In this document: positions 54,524 to 63,564 of the stretch, one piece after another
How the letters are laid out: the number at the start of each line of letters is the position of its first letter
Numbering within the stretch: the first letter of the stretch is position 1
Assembly (NCBI GenBank): GCA_035281745.1
Contig: DATEDI010000001.1
Location: forward strand, 1 to 64,000
DNA: 64,000 nt
Direction: 5' to 3'
DNA from: 66-474 sp035281745
Lineage (GTDB): Bacteria; Pseudomonadota; Gammaproteobacteria; Xanthomonadales; Rhodanobacteraceae
Position numbers and translations under genes: made by a program
Notes under the pieces: model-generated
The model's database searches: none
What the model was told of the DNA's origin: nothing
What the model saw: the letters and a program-made list of their open reading frames with translations, nothing else

Positions 54524-54994
54524 TCAGTGCAGCGTCCCACGCGTACGCGTGATCGGAACGACTTTGCTGCCGGCATCCGGCGCAGTCTGCATCGGGGGAA
54601 CGCCGTGCAGCACGTGGATTGCGGGAACCGGGGCACCGTTGCCCAGATCGTGACGTGCGGGCATGCTCTCGCCCACGATGCGATCGCCGAGCAACCGGAT
54701 GCTGGCGGACTGGCGATCATCGCCGCCGCGGCTGGTCTCGAAGCGGTACTCGCGCATCACGTGCAGCGTGCCGCGTCGCCGGTTCACGCGCAGACGGTGC
54801 AACGCCACGCTGTCGTCGAGTAGTTGCACGCCATGCCGTTCGCACAGGTGTCGCGCGTGCGCCGTCGCGCGTTCGCGCAACCGCAGCACGTGATACCACG
54901 ATCCGATCAGCACCATGAATGCAAGCAGCGGCAGCCAGACTTCCAGCACGTCACGATCCTCGCGCGCCCGTTCGGGCACATTCGCAGCCATCAT
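54524..54994 (-). CDS. DUF3301 membrane-anchored protein
   Basis: 156 aa from ATG 54994 (or the next codon, 54991). One membrane segment (LLAFMVLIGSWYHVLRL, about 21-37), then the DUF3301 core: ARHLCERHGVQLLDDSVALH and RRGTLHVMREYRFETS. The C-terminal 50 residues look disordered. Function unknown. The frame continues upstream without stops but loses any similarity. Confidence 0.82.
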   Translation of the reverse strand: MMAANVPERAREDRDVLEVWLPLLAFMVLIGSWYHVLRLRERATAHARHLCERHGVQLLDDSVALHRLRVNRRRGTLHVMREYRFETSRGGDDRQSASIRLLGDRIVGESMPARHDLGNGAPVPAIHVLHGVPPMQTAPDAGSKVVPITRTRGTLH

Positions 54995-55044
54995 GCCCGC
55001 ATCGGCATGGGAAAGACAGATCGGGATGTGGGGGTCGGCGGGGG

Positions 55045-55509
55045 TTATTTCACGCGTTCGACGCGTACGCTTTGGTTGCAGCCCTGCACGTACATCAGCC
55101 AACTGCCAAGGATCATCGGCTTGATCGTGACTTCGGGGTTGTCGACTTCCGGACACGAGTACGCGCCGGATTCGGCTTGCTTCCAGACCTGGCCATTGTC
55201 GAGCGTGAAGGTGCTGTGGCCGCCCCAGCCGTTGAAGTGCCCGACCATATGCGTGTTGAATTTGTCACGCGGCTGGTTGGTCGGATAGAACACCGGCTGG
55301 CCGCTGGCGGAGACCATCTTGGTCTGTTCGTGCGTGCGCAGCCAGCTGTCGAGGTTTTGAAGTTCCTGCGGCGTCAGCTTGTCGAGGCCCGCGGCCTTGA
55401 AGTCGGCCGCCGACATGCGCTCCTCGAGCGAGGAAAACTGTTGCGCCATGACAGGCAGGGCGGTGGTCAGCAGGGCCAGTGCGGCCGGCAACATCAGTCG
55501 AGTGCGCAT
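55045..55509 (-). CDS. Secreted protein of unknown family
   Basis: 154 aa with a signal peptide (about 1-22, ALPVMAQQ). A helical part LSAADFKAAG-like (RMSAADFKAAGLDKLTPQEL, about 31-50) precedes a beta-rich C-terminal domain with FTLDNGQVWKQAESGAY and two cysteines. The ADFKAAGLDKLTPQEL stretch recurs in Xanthomonadales secreted proteins from memory; no function known. Convergent order with nothing; 50 bp from the DUF3301 gene, same strand. Confidence 0.8.
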   Translation of the reverse strand: MRTRLMLPAALALLTTALPVMAQQFSSLEERMSAADFKAAGLDKLTPQELQNLDSWLRTHEQTKMVSASGQPVFYPTNQPRDKFNTHMVGHFNGWGGHSTFTLDNGQVWKQAESGAYSCPEVDNPEVTIKPMILGSWLMYVQGCNQSVRVERVK

Positions 55510-55627
55510 GGGCGGCGATAATAGCAGTGCCCCATGCAAGCCGCACGGGGTTCGTGGAGAGTCCGATTTAATACACTGACCATCTTTCGGCGGCCTTTCC
55601 CGGCGGCGCCGGATGCTGTTTCGGCAT

Positions 55628-57718
55628 ATGGACCCATCGCTCACGAACATCGATTCCGGACCGGCGGCGCCCATCGCCATGCTGCCTGCAGGCGAACGCG
55701 CACTTTGGGCGGAGATCGACGCATTGCTGCGGGATATTGGTTGCGATGCGGAAACCCGCGTCGCGGCAGGATGGTATGCGGTGGCGGTCGCGCATCCGCA
55801 GACGTGGCTCGCCGAAAGTGCGCGTGCACCGGAATCGGTGCGCCGCCTGGTGGAAGGCCAGCAGCAGGCCGAACGCGTGTGGGTCTTGCACGCATCCCGT
55901 GACATGGCCGGCGGCAGCGAAGGATTGCGCCGGTTGCTGCTGGCGATCATCCGCGATCTTCGCGTCGTGTACCTGCTGCTGGCACGGCAGTTGGCGAAGT
56001 TGCGCGCCGCGGCTGCGCTGCCGGAAGCCGAACGCCGCGAACTGGCGCAACTGACCCGCGACATCCACGCGCCGCTGGCCAATCGTCTCGGCATCGGGCA
56101 CTGGAAGTGGGAGCTGGAAGACTTGGCATTCCGGTATCTGCAGCCCGACACATACCATCGCATCGCCGCGTTGCTGGACGAGCGCCGCGCCGATCGCGAA
56201 GCGTGGATCGCGCGCTGTGTCGACGCGTTGCGCGAGGCACTGCGTGGGCAAGGCGTCGAAGCCAGTGTCGACGGGCGCGCCAAGCACATCTATTCCATCT
56301 GGCGGAAGATGCAGCGCAAGCGCATCGGTTTCGGCGAGCTGTACGACATCCGCGCGCTGCGCGTGCTCACGCGCAGCGTGGCCGATTGCTATGCCGTGCT
56401 CGGCGTGGTGCATGCGCTGTGGCCGATCATCCCGCAGGAATTCGACGACTACATCGCGCGGCCGAAGGGCAACAACTACCGTTCGCTGCACACGGCGGTG
56501 ATCGGTCCCGACGGCAAGACGCTGGAAGTGCAGATCCGTACCGAGGAAATGCATCGCGGCGCCGAACTCGGGGTGGCCGCGCATTGGCGCTACAAAGAGG
56601 GCGGCGGTGGTGATGCCGCCTATCAGGCGCGCGTCGCCTGGATGCGCAAGCTTCTGGAAACGCGCGGCGAGGGCGAAGACGACGCTGCGCTGGCGGCAGA
56701 ACTGCGGGCGGAACTGGCCGAAGATCGCGTGTACCTTTTGACGCCCAAGGGCGAGGTGATCGACCTGCCGGCCGGCGCGACGGTGCTGGATTTCGCCTAC
56801 CACGTGCACACCATGGTCGGGCACCGCTGCCGTGGCGCCAAGGTCAACGGCCGCATCGTGCCGCTGACGTACCCGCCCACCAGTGGCGATCGCATCGAAA
56901 TCCTGACCGCGCGCGAACCTGCACCCAGCCGCGACTGGCTGTCGCCGCAGCTCGGTTATCTCGCCACCGCCAGCGCGCGCGGCAAGCTGCGCGCGTGGTT
57001 CCGACGCGAGGATCTCGCCGCCAACGTGGCCGCGGGCAAGCTGTTGCTGGAGCGCGAGGTACGTCGCCTCGGCATTGCCGATGACGTGCTGGAAACCTTG
57101 CCGGGCCGACTCGGACGCAAGAGTCGCGACGATTTGCTGATCGCGCTCGCGCTCGGTGAAATCGGCATCGCGCAACTGACCCGCGCGGTGCTGGAAACAC
57201 AGACGACACCGCAACCGGCGGCCACGAAGCCGTTGCGGCGCATGCCGTCCGATGCCGGCAAGCCCGGCGCGGTGACCGTGGAGGGCGTCGGCAATCTGCT
57301 GACGACGCTCGCGCGTTGCTGTCGCCCACTACCCGGCGATGAAGTCATCGGCTACGTCACGCGCGGCCGCGGCGTCACCGTGCATCGCGCCGATTGCGCC
57401 GCACTGGCGCGGTTGCGCGCGCGCGATCCTGCGCGGGTGATCGAGGTCCGCTGGCACAGCGCACCCGATCGCGCGTATGAAGTCGACATTGCCGTGGTCG
57501 GTTACGACCGGCGCGACCTGCAACGTGACGTCACCAACGTGGTCGCCAACAGCGGCGCGCGCATCGTGGCCTCGGACAGCCGCAGCAACGGCGATCTCGG
57601 CGAGTTGACGATGCATTTCACGCTGCGCGTGCGCGATTACGGCGAATTGTCGTCGTTGCTGACGCGTCTTGCGGCGTTGCCCAATGTCACCGACGCACGC
57701 CGGCTGGCCGCCGGCTGA
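55628..57718 (+). CDS. relA: RelA-type (p)ppGpp synthetase
   Basis: Makes (p)ppGpp when ribosomes stall. 696 aa from ATG 55628 (ATG 55613 in frame is possible). The N-terminal hydrolase region (about 1-150) lacks the HDxxED signature, so hydrolysis should be absent. The synthetase domain has RAKHIYSIWRKMQRKRI and the EFDDY motif (271-275) followed by KGNNYRSLHT. EFDD (ExDD) marks RelA rather than SpoT. TGS (about 355-420, VYLLTPKGEVIDLPAGATVL), then a CC/ZFD region with TLARCCRPLPGDEVIGY, and a C-terminal ACT domain. Confidence 0.93.
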   Translation: MDPSLTNIDSGPAAPIAMLPAGERALWAEIDALLRDIGCDAETRVAAGWYAVAVAHPQTWLAESARAPESVRRLVEGQQQAERVWVLHASRDMAGGSEGLRRLLLAIIRDLRVVYLLLARQLAKLRAAAALPEAERRELAQLTRDIHAPLANRLGIGHWKWELEDLAFRYLQPDTYHRIAALLDERRADREAWIARCVDALREALRGQGVEASVDGRAKHIYSIWRKMQRKRIGFGELYDIRALRVLTRSVADCYAVLGVVHALWPIIPQEFDDYIARPKGNNYRSLHTAVIGPDGKTLEVQIRTEEMHRGAELGVAAHWRYKEGGGGDAAYQARVAWMRKLLETRGEGEDDAALAAELRAELAEDRVYLLTPKGEVIDLPAGATVLDFAYHVHTMVGHRCRGAKVNGRIVPLTYPPTSGDRIEILTAREPAPSRDWLSPQLGYLATASARGKLRAWFRREDLAANVAAGKLLLEREVRRLGIADDVLETLPGRLGRKSRDDLLIALALGEIGIAQLTRAVLETQTTPQPAATKPLRRMPSDAGKPGAVTVEGVGNLLTTLARCCRPLPGDEVIGYVTRGRGVTVHRADCAALARLRARDPARVIEVRWHSAPDRAYEVDIAVVGYDRRDLQRDVTNVVANSGARIVASDSRSNGDLGELTMHFTLRVRDYGELSSLLTRLAALPNVTDARRLAAG

Positions 57719-58000
57719 ATGTCGCCTTGCGCTGCCGGAAGGGGCCGCGCTCGAATGCTAAGATGCGCGATGCCGCGGCTTGAACAGCTGGAACCGGTGC
57801 AGGTCGCCGCGGTCTCACGGACACGATTGGGTACGCCGGACTGCGTTTCGGCGATCAGGGCCCGCTGACGCTCTGCCTAACGGGCCGCACCCGGGATCAA
57901 GTCCGGGCAGACTTGGCCATTTGCCCGCAAGGCGAGGAAGATGTATGTCGATACATAGACGAGTGATGGCGGGTTTGGCCGAGCGTCAACAGGCCTTGGC
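57719..58000 (+). other. Unexplained 282-bp spacer upstream of TPR gene
   Basis: No tRNA, known riboswitch or gene recognised. It contains a TAAGAT -10-like box (57758-57763), a CCCGGGATCAAGTCCGGG stem near 57890 and a 12-codon open frame (57967-58004, MAGLAERQQALA) whose stop overlaps the TPR start as ATGA. It could be a structured leader with a coupling peptide. Confidence 0.3.
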
Positions 58001-59758
58001 ATGAACGGTAGGCACGATTCTTCTTCACGCGACACGCCACGCCGGACCGATCCGACGCTGGGTGATCTCGATCAGCTCGATGCAGGCGCGGACCGGCGTG
58101 GCGCCGAGCGTGAGCCCGAGCGCCCGGCTTCCGCCCCGCGGCCGCCGCCGTTCAACAGCCGCCCGGCGCGCAAGCGTCCATTGCGCCGGCGCCACCGGAT
58201 GCGGTGGTCGCTGATCGTTTTGGCGGTGGTGGCAATCGTCGTGATCGGCTGGTTGTGGAACCATCAGGCGATGCTCAGCGGCATGCTGCCGCAGACGCAG
58301 TTGAATGCGCTGCTGGAGCGCGCGGATACCGCGTATTCGGCGGGTAACCTGGCCGGTAGCGAGAACAGCGCGCGTGACTTGTACGAAGCCGCGCGAGCGC
58401 TCGATCCCGACAACGAACACGCGCTGACCGGCTTGCAGAACGTCGGCCATGCGGAGCTCGACCGCGCGCAGGCGGCGTTGAAGAAGCGCGATTACGCTTC
58501 CGCGCGATCGGCGCTGGAAGAAGCGCGTAGCCTGCTCGGCGGCGGCGCTGCCGTCGAGGGAATGGACAAGGCATTGGCGAAAGCGGTGCTGCAAACCTCC
58601 AACGTGGACGTGCTGATCAATCAGGCGCGTGCCGCGCTCGCAAACGGAGACATCGATGGCCCTGACGGCGCGGCGGCACTGTTCGGCAAGGTACTCGCGG
58701 GCGACCCGCACAACGCGGTGGCGCGACACGGCATGGACCAGATTGGCGATCTGCTTGCCACGCGCATCCAGGGCCAGGTCGGAAGCAACGATCTCGCCGG
58801 CGCCAAGCAGACGCTGTCGGATCTTGCAGGCTTGCTGCCGCGCTATTCGCAACTTCCGACACTGCGTGCCAGCGTCGCCGCCGCCGAACGCGACTCCCAG
58901 TCGCAACGCGACCAGTACCTCGAGAAGGGTCAAGCTGACCTGCGCGCGGGCAAGATCACCGGCACCGGCGACGACAATGCCGAGGCGCAGTTCGAGGCTG
59001 CGCTGAAAGCCGACCCCGACAACGACAAGGCCAAGGCGGGGCTCGGGCAGGTCGCCGGGGCCTTGATCGTGCAGGCCAACGCCGCGCTGGAATCGGGGCA
59101 GACGCAGGATGCGAAAAAACTGCTGGACGCAGCCGCCGAGCTGGCACCCAAATCGGCGGATCTTGCGGCGGCGCGTTCGCGCCTCGCGGCCAGCGAAGCG
59201 CGGCCCACACCCAAGGCGGCGAATCGCGCGGCGGCGCATGCGAGCGTCGCCACCGTCGAAGCTGACCAGGTGCCCGAGGCTTCCGCCCCGCCGTCGCCTG
59301 CGCCCCTGACCCCGATGCAATCGGCCAAGGTCGCGCGGCTGGTGGCGCGCGCCAAGAGCGCTGCGCGCAAGGGCGACATCATGTTGCCGCCGGGCGATAG
59401 TGCCTACGACCTGTATCGCGCCGCATTGGGCATCGACGGCGACAACATCGAGGCGCAGGCGGGGTTGCGTGCGCTGCCGGAAGTCACCCGCGCCCAATTC
59501 GATCAAGCGGTGCGCGAGGACAACCTCGATCACGCACACGACATGCTGGCTACGCTGCAGCAACTCGACCCGGGCGATCCCGCCATGCCGGCCATGCGCC
59601 ACCGCTTGGGCAGCGCCTGGCTCGACCGCGCCGACCATTACGTCGGCCTGGGCGAATTGGCGGCTGCGCGCACCGCGCTGCAGGAGGCACAGCGCCTGAT
59701 GCCGCAGGATCCCCGTATCAGCGAAGTCGATGCGAGAATCCAGCGCGGCAACCGGTGA
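58001..59758 (+). CDS. Membrane-anchored TPR protein
   Basis: 585 aa. Basic, proline-rich cytoplasmic N-terminus (about 1-68), one membrane helix (SLIVLAVVAIVVIGWLW, about 70-86), then a large periplasmic region of TPR-like helical pairs (ALDPDNEHALTGLQNVGHAE, AALKADPDNDKAKAGLGQVA, ALGIDGDNIEAQAGLRALPE). An Ala/Pro linker lies near 405-440. Probably a scaffold; no catalytic motif. First of three plus-strand genes with an SDR protein and a glycosyltransferase. Confidence 0.85.
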   Translation: MNGRHDSSSRDTPRRTDPTLGDLDQLDAGADRRGAEREPERPASAPRPPPFNSRPARKRPLRRRHRMRWSLIVLAVVAIVVIGWLWNHQAMLSGMLPQTQLNALLERADTAYSAGNLAGSENSARDLYEAARALDPDNEHALTGLQNVGHAELDRAQAALKKRDYASARSALEEARSLLGGGAAVEGMDKALAKAVLQTSNVDVLINQARAALANGDIDGPDGAAALFGKVLAGDPHNAVARHGMDQIGDLLATRIQGQVGSNDLAGAKQTLSDLAGLLPRYSQLPTLRASVAAAERDSQSQRDQYLEKGQADLRAGKITGTGDDNAEAQFEAALKADPDNDKAKAGLGQVAGALIVQANAALESGQTQDAKKLLDAAAELAPKSADLAAARSRLAASEARPTPKAANRAAAHASVATVEADQVPEASAPPSPAPLTPMQSAKVARLVARAKSAARKGDIMLPPGDSAYDLYRAALGIDGDNIEAQAGLRALPEVTRAQFDQAVREDNLDHAHDMLATLQQLDPGDPAMPAMRHRLGSAWLDRADHYVGLGELAAARTALQEAQRLMPQDPRISEVDARIQRGNR

Positions 59759-59800
59759 ACGCCGGATCAGCCTGCCGCGCGCGGAGGCGAAGGCAAACCG

Positions 59801-60649
59801 ATGGGTGAGTGGCGCGAGGGGACGGTTTTGGTGTGTGGCGCCAGCAGCCAGATCGGCTGGTTTCTGCTGCCCGAACTGGTGCGTGCGGGTCCGCCGGTGC
59901 TGGCGTTGTCACGCAGCGCGCAATCGCCGATGAAAGGCGTCGCCTGGCTGCGTGGCGAATTGTCGCGGGCCCCTTCCGCGGCGGACGCTGTCAGGTCCCT
60001 CTGCAGTTTCGCGCCGCTGGATGCGCTGGCGCGATGGATCGAGGCCGGTGCCGCGCCGAATCTCGAGCGTGTCGTCGCCACCAGTTCAATGAGTGCGGAA
60101 AGCAAGCAGACGTCCCCGGTGGCCGCCGAGCGCGAGGTATCTCGACGACTGCGCGAAGGCGAAGCCGCGCTGGCGCGCGCGTGCGAAAGACGCGCAGTTG
60201 CGTGGACGGTATTCCGTCCGACCCTGATCTACGGTGCAGCCCGCGACAAAAGCCTGACGCCACTCGCGCGCCGCGCGACGCGCTGGCGGATATTTGGATT
60301 GCCCGCGGGCGCGGGTTTGCGTCAGCCGGTGCATGCGGCCGACATCGCGATCGCCGTGCTGCGCGCGTTGGACGGCGGCGCGGAGGGTCGTGTGCTGCAA
60401 ATGGGTGGCGGCGAGCGATTGACGGCAAGCGCAATGTTCGAGCGCGTGCGCGCCGGCTTGCCGGTACGCACGCTCCCCATCCGAATTCCAGGGGCATTGA
60501 TTCGCGCGAGTGTACGCGCCGTGCCACCCCTCCGCGGACCGCTGACGCGGCTGGAACAGGATCTGGTCGCCGACAATACTGAACTCGAACGCCTGCTCGA
60601 TGTGCATCCGCGTGATTTCAGGCCGGACCGGGCGTGCTGGGGGCTTTGA
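59801..60649 (+). CDS. NAD(P)-dependent epimerase/SDR-like protein
   Basis: 282 aa atypical SDR. Nucleotide-binding loop VLVCGASSQIGWFL (GxxxxIG) near 10-23. The TSSMSAESK region replaces the usual Ser, and the YxxxK pair is not obvious, so catalysis may differ or be lost. FRPTLIYGAARDKSLTP and VHAADIAIAVLRAL are family signatures. Good site GGAGGCGAAGG upstream. Probably acts on a nucleotide sugar or lipid-linked substrate. Confidence 0.8.
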   Translation: MGEWREGTVLVCGASSQIGWFLLPELVRAGPPVLALSRSAQSPMKGVAWLRGELSRAPSAADAVRSLCSFAPLDALARWIEAGAAPNLERVVATSSMSAESKQTSPVAAEREVSRRLREGEAALARACERRAVAWTVFRPTLIYGAARDKSLTPLARRATRWRIFGLPAGAGLRQPVHAADIAIAVLRALDGGAEGRVLQMGGGERLTASAMFERVRAGLPVRTLPIRIPGALIRASVRAVPPLRGPLTRLEQDLVADNTELERLLDVHPRDFRPDRACWGL

Positions 60650-60735
60650 AGTCACCGGCCGTACAGCGACAATCACGCGATCATGTCGCGAGAACTGCCG
60701 CCTGTCATGTGTCGTATTGATCCCGTGCGCACGCA

Positions 60736-61710
60736 ATGGTGCGCGGCGATGGACGCATCGTGATCGGGGGTAGGCCGGGTTCGGACGTGGCGACGGTGCA
60801 CCAGTCCGCCGTGTGCGCAGTGGTGGTCACCTGGCGGCCCGATCTCGGGTTGCTGCGCGAACTGCTGGATGCGCTGTCTCCGCAGGTTGGGCACATGGTC
60901 GTGGTGGACAACGGCACGCGCGATCCGCGATTCCATGAACTGTGCTCGGCGCGTTCCGACATCGTGTTGGTCGCATCGGGCGAGAATCACGGGCTTGCGC
61001 ATGCGATCAATAAGGGTATCGATCGTGCACGCGGTTTGCAGGGCGTATCGCACGTGCTGCTGATGGACCAGGACAGCGTGCCGGCCCGGGGCATGGTCGA
61101 CGCACTTCGGGACGCACTCGCCCAGGTCGAGGCGAACACGCGCGTGGCCGCAGTAGGCCCGTGCTTCCGTGATCCGCGCGAGCCGGAGCGCGCACCGTTC
61201 GTGCGCATCCGGTTTCCGTTCAACAAGAAGATGCGTTGTGACGGCAATTGCAAAACCGTCCCTTGCGATTTCCTGATCTCGTCGGGCTGCCTGATTCCGC
61301 TTGCCGTGCTGGATGACGTGGGCGGGATGGATGGCGCGCTGTTCATCGACAACGTGGACCTGGATTGGTGTTTCCGCGCCAGTGCCGCGGGCTATACCTT
61401 GCACGGTGCCTGCGCCGCGCACTTGCGCCACAGCCTTGGTGAAGCGCGTCGACACGTACCTGGTTTGCCGCGCGACATTGTGGTGCATTCGCCGCGACGC
61501 TTGTTCTACATGATGCGCAATCGGGTGTTGTTGTATCGGCGCGCGTACACACCGCGGCGCTGGGTTGCGCAGGACGTGCTGCGCTTGCTCGTCAAGTTCC
61601 TGTTGTTTGCGTTGCTGGTGGCGCCGCGCAGGAAAAACATGCGCTGCATGCTGGCGGGGCTGTGGACGGGCGCGCACGGACGCGCGACGCCGCCACCGGG
61701 GGATTCCTGA
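60736..61710 (+). CDS. GT2-family glycosyltransferase (rhamnosyltransferase-like)
   Basis: 324 aa (a GTG at 60760 could be the start). GT-A fold: AVVVTWRPDLGLLRELLDAL, DNGTRD, ENHGLAHAINKGIDRAR and the metal-site LLMDQDSVP (DxD). The acceptor-side motif FIDNVDLDWCFRASAAGY resembles rhamnosyltransferases of O-antigen and capsule. C-terminal hydrophobic segment (LLVKFLLFALLVAP) suggests membrane association. Likely envelope polysaccharide synthesis. Confidence 0.87.
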   Translation: MVRGDGRIVIGGRPGSDVATVHQSAVCAVVVTWRPDLGLLRELLDALSPQVGHMVVVDNGTRDPRFHELCSARSDIVLVASGENHGLAHAINKGIDRARGLQGVSHVLLMDQDSVPARGMVDALRDALAQVEANTRVAAVGPCFRDPREPERAPFVRIRFPFNKKMRCDGNCKTVPCDFLISSGCLIPLAVLDDVGGMDGALFIDNVDLDWCFRASAAGYTLHGACAAHLRHSLGEARRHVPGLPRDIVVHSPRRLFYMMRNRVLLYRRAYTPRRWVAQDVLRLLVKFLLFALLVAPRRKNMRCMLAGLWTGAHGRATPPPGDS

Positions 61711-61713
61711 ACG

Positions 61714-62337
61714 TCAACCGCGCATCAGCCTGCGCACGCGCCGTTTCATTGCCGGCAGCGTTTCGGCCTCGAACCATGGATGCCGCTGGAACCATGCGGT
61801 GTTGCGCGGGCTTGGATGCGGCAGCGGCAGCACGCCGCCGTCGAAGTATTCACGCCATGCCTCGCAGGTTTCCGTCAGCGTCGCCTTGCGACGATTGCCG
61901 AGCATGCCGCGGATCGCGTAACCGCCGATCGCCAGCGTCAATTTGACATTCACGAGTCGCGGCATCAACTGGGGATGCCACAACGGCGCGCATTCCGGCC
62001 GCGGCGGCAGATCGCCGGATTCGCCTTTACCCGGGTAGCAGAAACCCATCGGCACGATGGCGACGTGGTGCGGGTCGTAGAACGTGACGTCGTCAATGCC
62101 GAGCCACGCACGCAATTTCTCGCCACTCTTGTCATGGAAGGGGATGCCCGTTTCGTGCACCTTGCGACCCGGCGCCTGGCTGACGATCAGCAGGCGCGCA
62201 TCGGGGTGCGCCTGCAGTACGGGGCGGCAGCCGTGCGGCAGATGCCGTGCACAAATCTGACATGCGCGGATGCGTGCCATCAGCGTGTCGAAGGACTCGG
62301 TCGCCGGAGAGGCGGCCATCGCGACCGATCGATTCAT
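61714..62337 (-). CDS. Uracil-DNA glycosylase superfamily protein
   Basis: 207 aa. Motif 1 is LIVSQAPGRKVHETGIPF, motif 2 is LPHPSPRNTAWF. Four cysteines (CQIC at 26-29, and those in GFCYPGK and RPECAPL) match the spacing style of family 4 enzymes with a [4Fe-4S] cluster, although no motif is exact. Base-excision activity is likely but the substrate is unproven. ATG 62319 is an alternative start. Confidence 0.85.
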   Translation of the reverse strand: MNRSVAMAASPATESFDTLMARIRACQICARHLPHGCRPVLQAHPDARLLIVSQAPGRKVHETGIPFHDKSGEKLRAWLGIDDVTFYDPHHVAIVPMGFCYPGKGESGDLPPRPECAPLWHPQLMPRLVNVKLTLAIGGYAIRGMLGNRRKATLTETCEAWREYFDGGVLPLPHPSPRNTAWFQRHPWFEAETLPAMKRRVRRLMRG

Positions 62338-62638
62338 CCGCGCAATTTTAGTCCATCCAGGTGCGCTGTCCGAACCGGGCGTGGGTGAAAGTCAGGGCGA
62401 AGCCGGGCGCTCGCGCGATGCCGGTGGCATCGCGTGCCCGACTGACGAGGCGCGCCTGGAGCGCGCCCAAACGCCGCAGGTGAGCGCCAAGGATGGCGTG
62501 AATAACGCCCGGCCAAGCAGGGTCGGGTTGGCGCGCGCACCAGGGATGGCTGCTCGCCGTGTCGCCGCGCATGCGAGACAGTCAATGTCGGCCTGTAGGT
62601 ATGCGCGACGCCATGCATCACGATCATGGACGATCGCA
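62338..62638. other. Non-coding spacer with repeated hairpin
   Basis: About 300 bp between the UDG-family and dolP genes. It holds GCGCCAAGGATGGCGT at 62484-62499 (15 bases shared with the hairpin at 55-70) and a half-copy of the composite repeat at 62621-62636. A minus-strand frame of 74 codons (62348-62572) has no ribosome site or recognisable similarity and is not called as a gene. Confidence 0.5.
62621..62636 (-). repeat. Half-copy of the composite repeat (G)
   Basis: The minus strand reads CGATCGTCCATGATCG, the first palindrome only, two bases before the dolP stop side. It resembles copies E and F2. Confidence 0.5.
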
Positions 62639-63184
62639 TCAATCCGTATACTCGAACACCTGCACCACCTTGTCCACACCGCCGACGGTGCGCACGATGT
62701 TCACCACCGCATCGGCTTCCTGGTGGCTGACCAGGCCCATCAGATAGACATTGCCGTGCGCGCTGCTGACCTTGACGCGGCCGGGATCGAAGCCGGGCAG
62801 GTCGATGTGCAGCAGCGAAGTCTTCACGCGCGCGGTCAGCGAAGCATCGAGTGCCGAGCGGCCCACTGATTGCAACGGCATCACGTCGATCAGGTTCACG
62901 ACGCGCTGCACGCCTTGGTAGCCGGTGACGTCGGCCTCGGCGCGCTGCTTCACTTCTTCGGTGCTGGCCTCGCCGATCATCAGCAGCACGCCGTTGTAGA
63001 CGCTGGTGCCGATGTGCGCCCGGCCGCCAAGTTGCGGGTCGTTGTCCAGCGCACGCTGCGCGGTGATCTGCACGTTGCGGTCGTTGAGCACGCGATTGAA
63101 ACCGCGGCGGGGTGTGAAGATGCTGCAGGCGGCGAGCGCCAGGCACAGCGAAAGCAGGGTGGTCACGACGATCGTCTTGCGCAT
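62639..63184 (-). CDS. DolP-like BON-domain lipoprotein
   Basis: 181 aa outer-membrane lipoprotein: signal ending LALAAC (acylated Cys near 20), then two BON domains (about 45-110 and 115-181). GVLLMIGEASTEEVKQRAE and HGNVYLMGLVSHQEADAVV are the typical BON strands. Matches DolP (YraP), which helps outer-membrane integrity and BAM function. AGGA stands eight bases before ATG 63184. Sits with yraN and lpoA as in E. coli, but diaA is missing. Confidence 0.9.
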   Translation of the reverse strand: MRKTIVVTTLLSLCLALAACSIFTPRRGFNRVLNDRNVQITAQRALDNDPQLGGRAHIGTSVYNGVLLMIGEASTEEVKQRAEADVTGYQGVQRVVNLIDVMPLQSVGRSALDASLTARVKTSLLHIDLPGFDPGRVKVSSAHGNVYLMGLVSHQEADAVVNIVRTVGGVDKVVQVFEYTD

Positions 63185-63201
63185 GTCTGGATTCCTGATT
63201 T

Positions 63202-63564
63202 TCAAAACAATTCGAACGCGGCGCGTTGCCAGTCACAGCTCGGCGCGCCGGCATCGCCGTCGAACGCTACCACATCGAACCTGCACGGCATCGAAGCGAA
63301 TCGAGGATGCGCTTGCAGGAAACCTTGCGCGGCGCGCACGAGTTTTTCGCGTTTGGCAGGACCGACCGAAGCCGCGCCGCCGCCGAAGCGTGCGTGACGC
63401 CGGTAGCGGACTTCCACGAATACCAGCGTGTCGCCGTCGCGCATCACCAGGTCGATTTCACCGAAGCGTGTGCGGTAATTGCTTTCGACCCGTTTCAGCC
63501 CCGCACGTTCCAGACAATCCAGCGCGCGTTGCTCGAAACGTGCGCCGACCGCTACCGCGGTCAT
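63202..63564 (-). CDS. yraN: YraN, UPF0102 nuclease-like protein
   Basis: 120 aa restriction-endonuclease-like fold. The catalytic-type signature spans NYRTRFGEIDLVMRDGDTLV and FVEVRYRRHARFGG (E-D-ExR). Function unsettled; a nuclease or recombination role is suggested by the fold. Its ATG overlaps the lpoA stop by four bases. Confidence 0.92.
   Translation of the reverse strand: MTAVAVGARFEQRALDCLERAGLKRVESNYRTRFGEIDLVMRDGDTLVFVEVRYRRHARFGGGAASVGPAKREKLVRAAQGFLQAHPRFASMPCRFDVVAFDGDAGAPSCDWQRAAFELF

Noticed and set aside
57784..57966. Open frame of about 60 codons in the relA-TPR spacer
   Set aside because: Reads like plausible protein but has no usable start codon near its 5' end and mixed codon bias.
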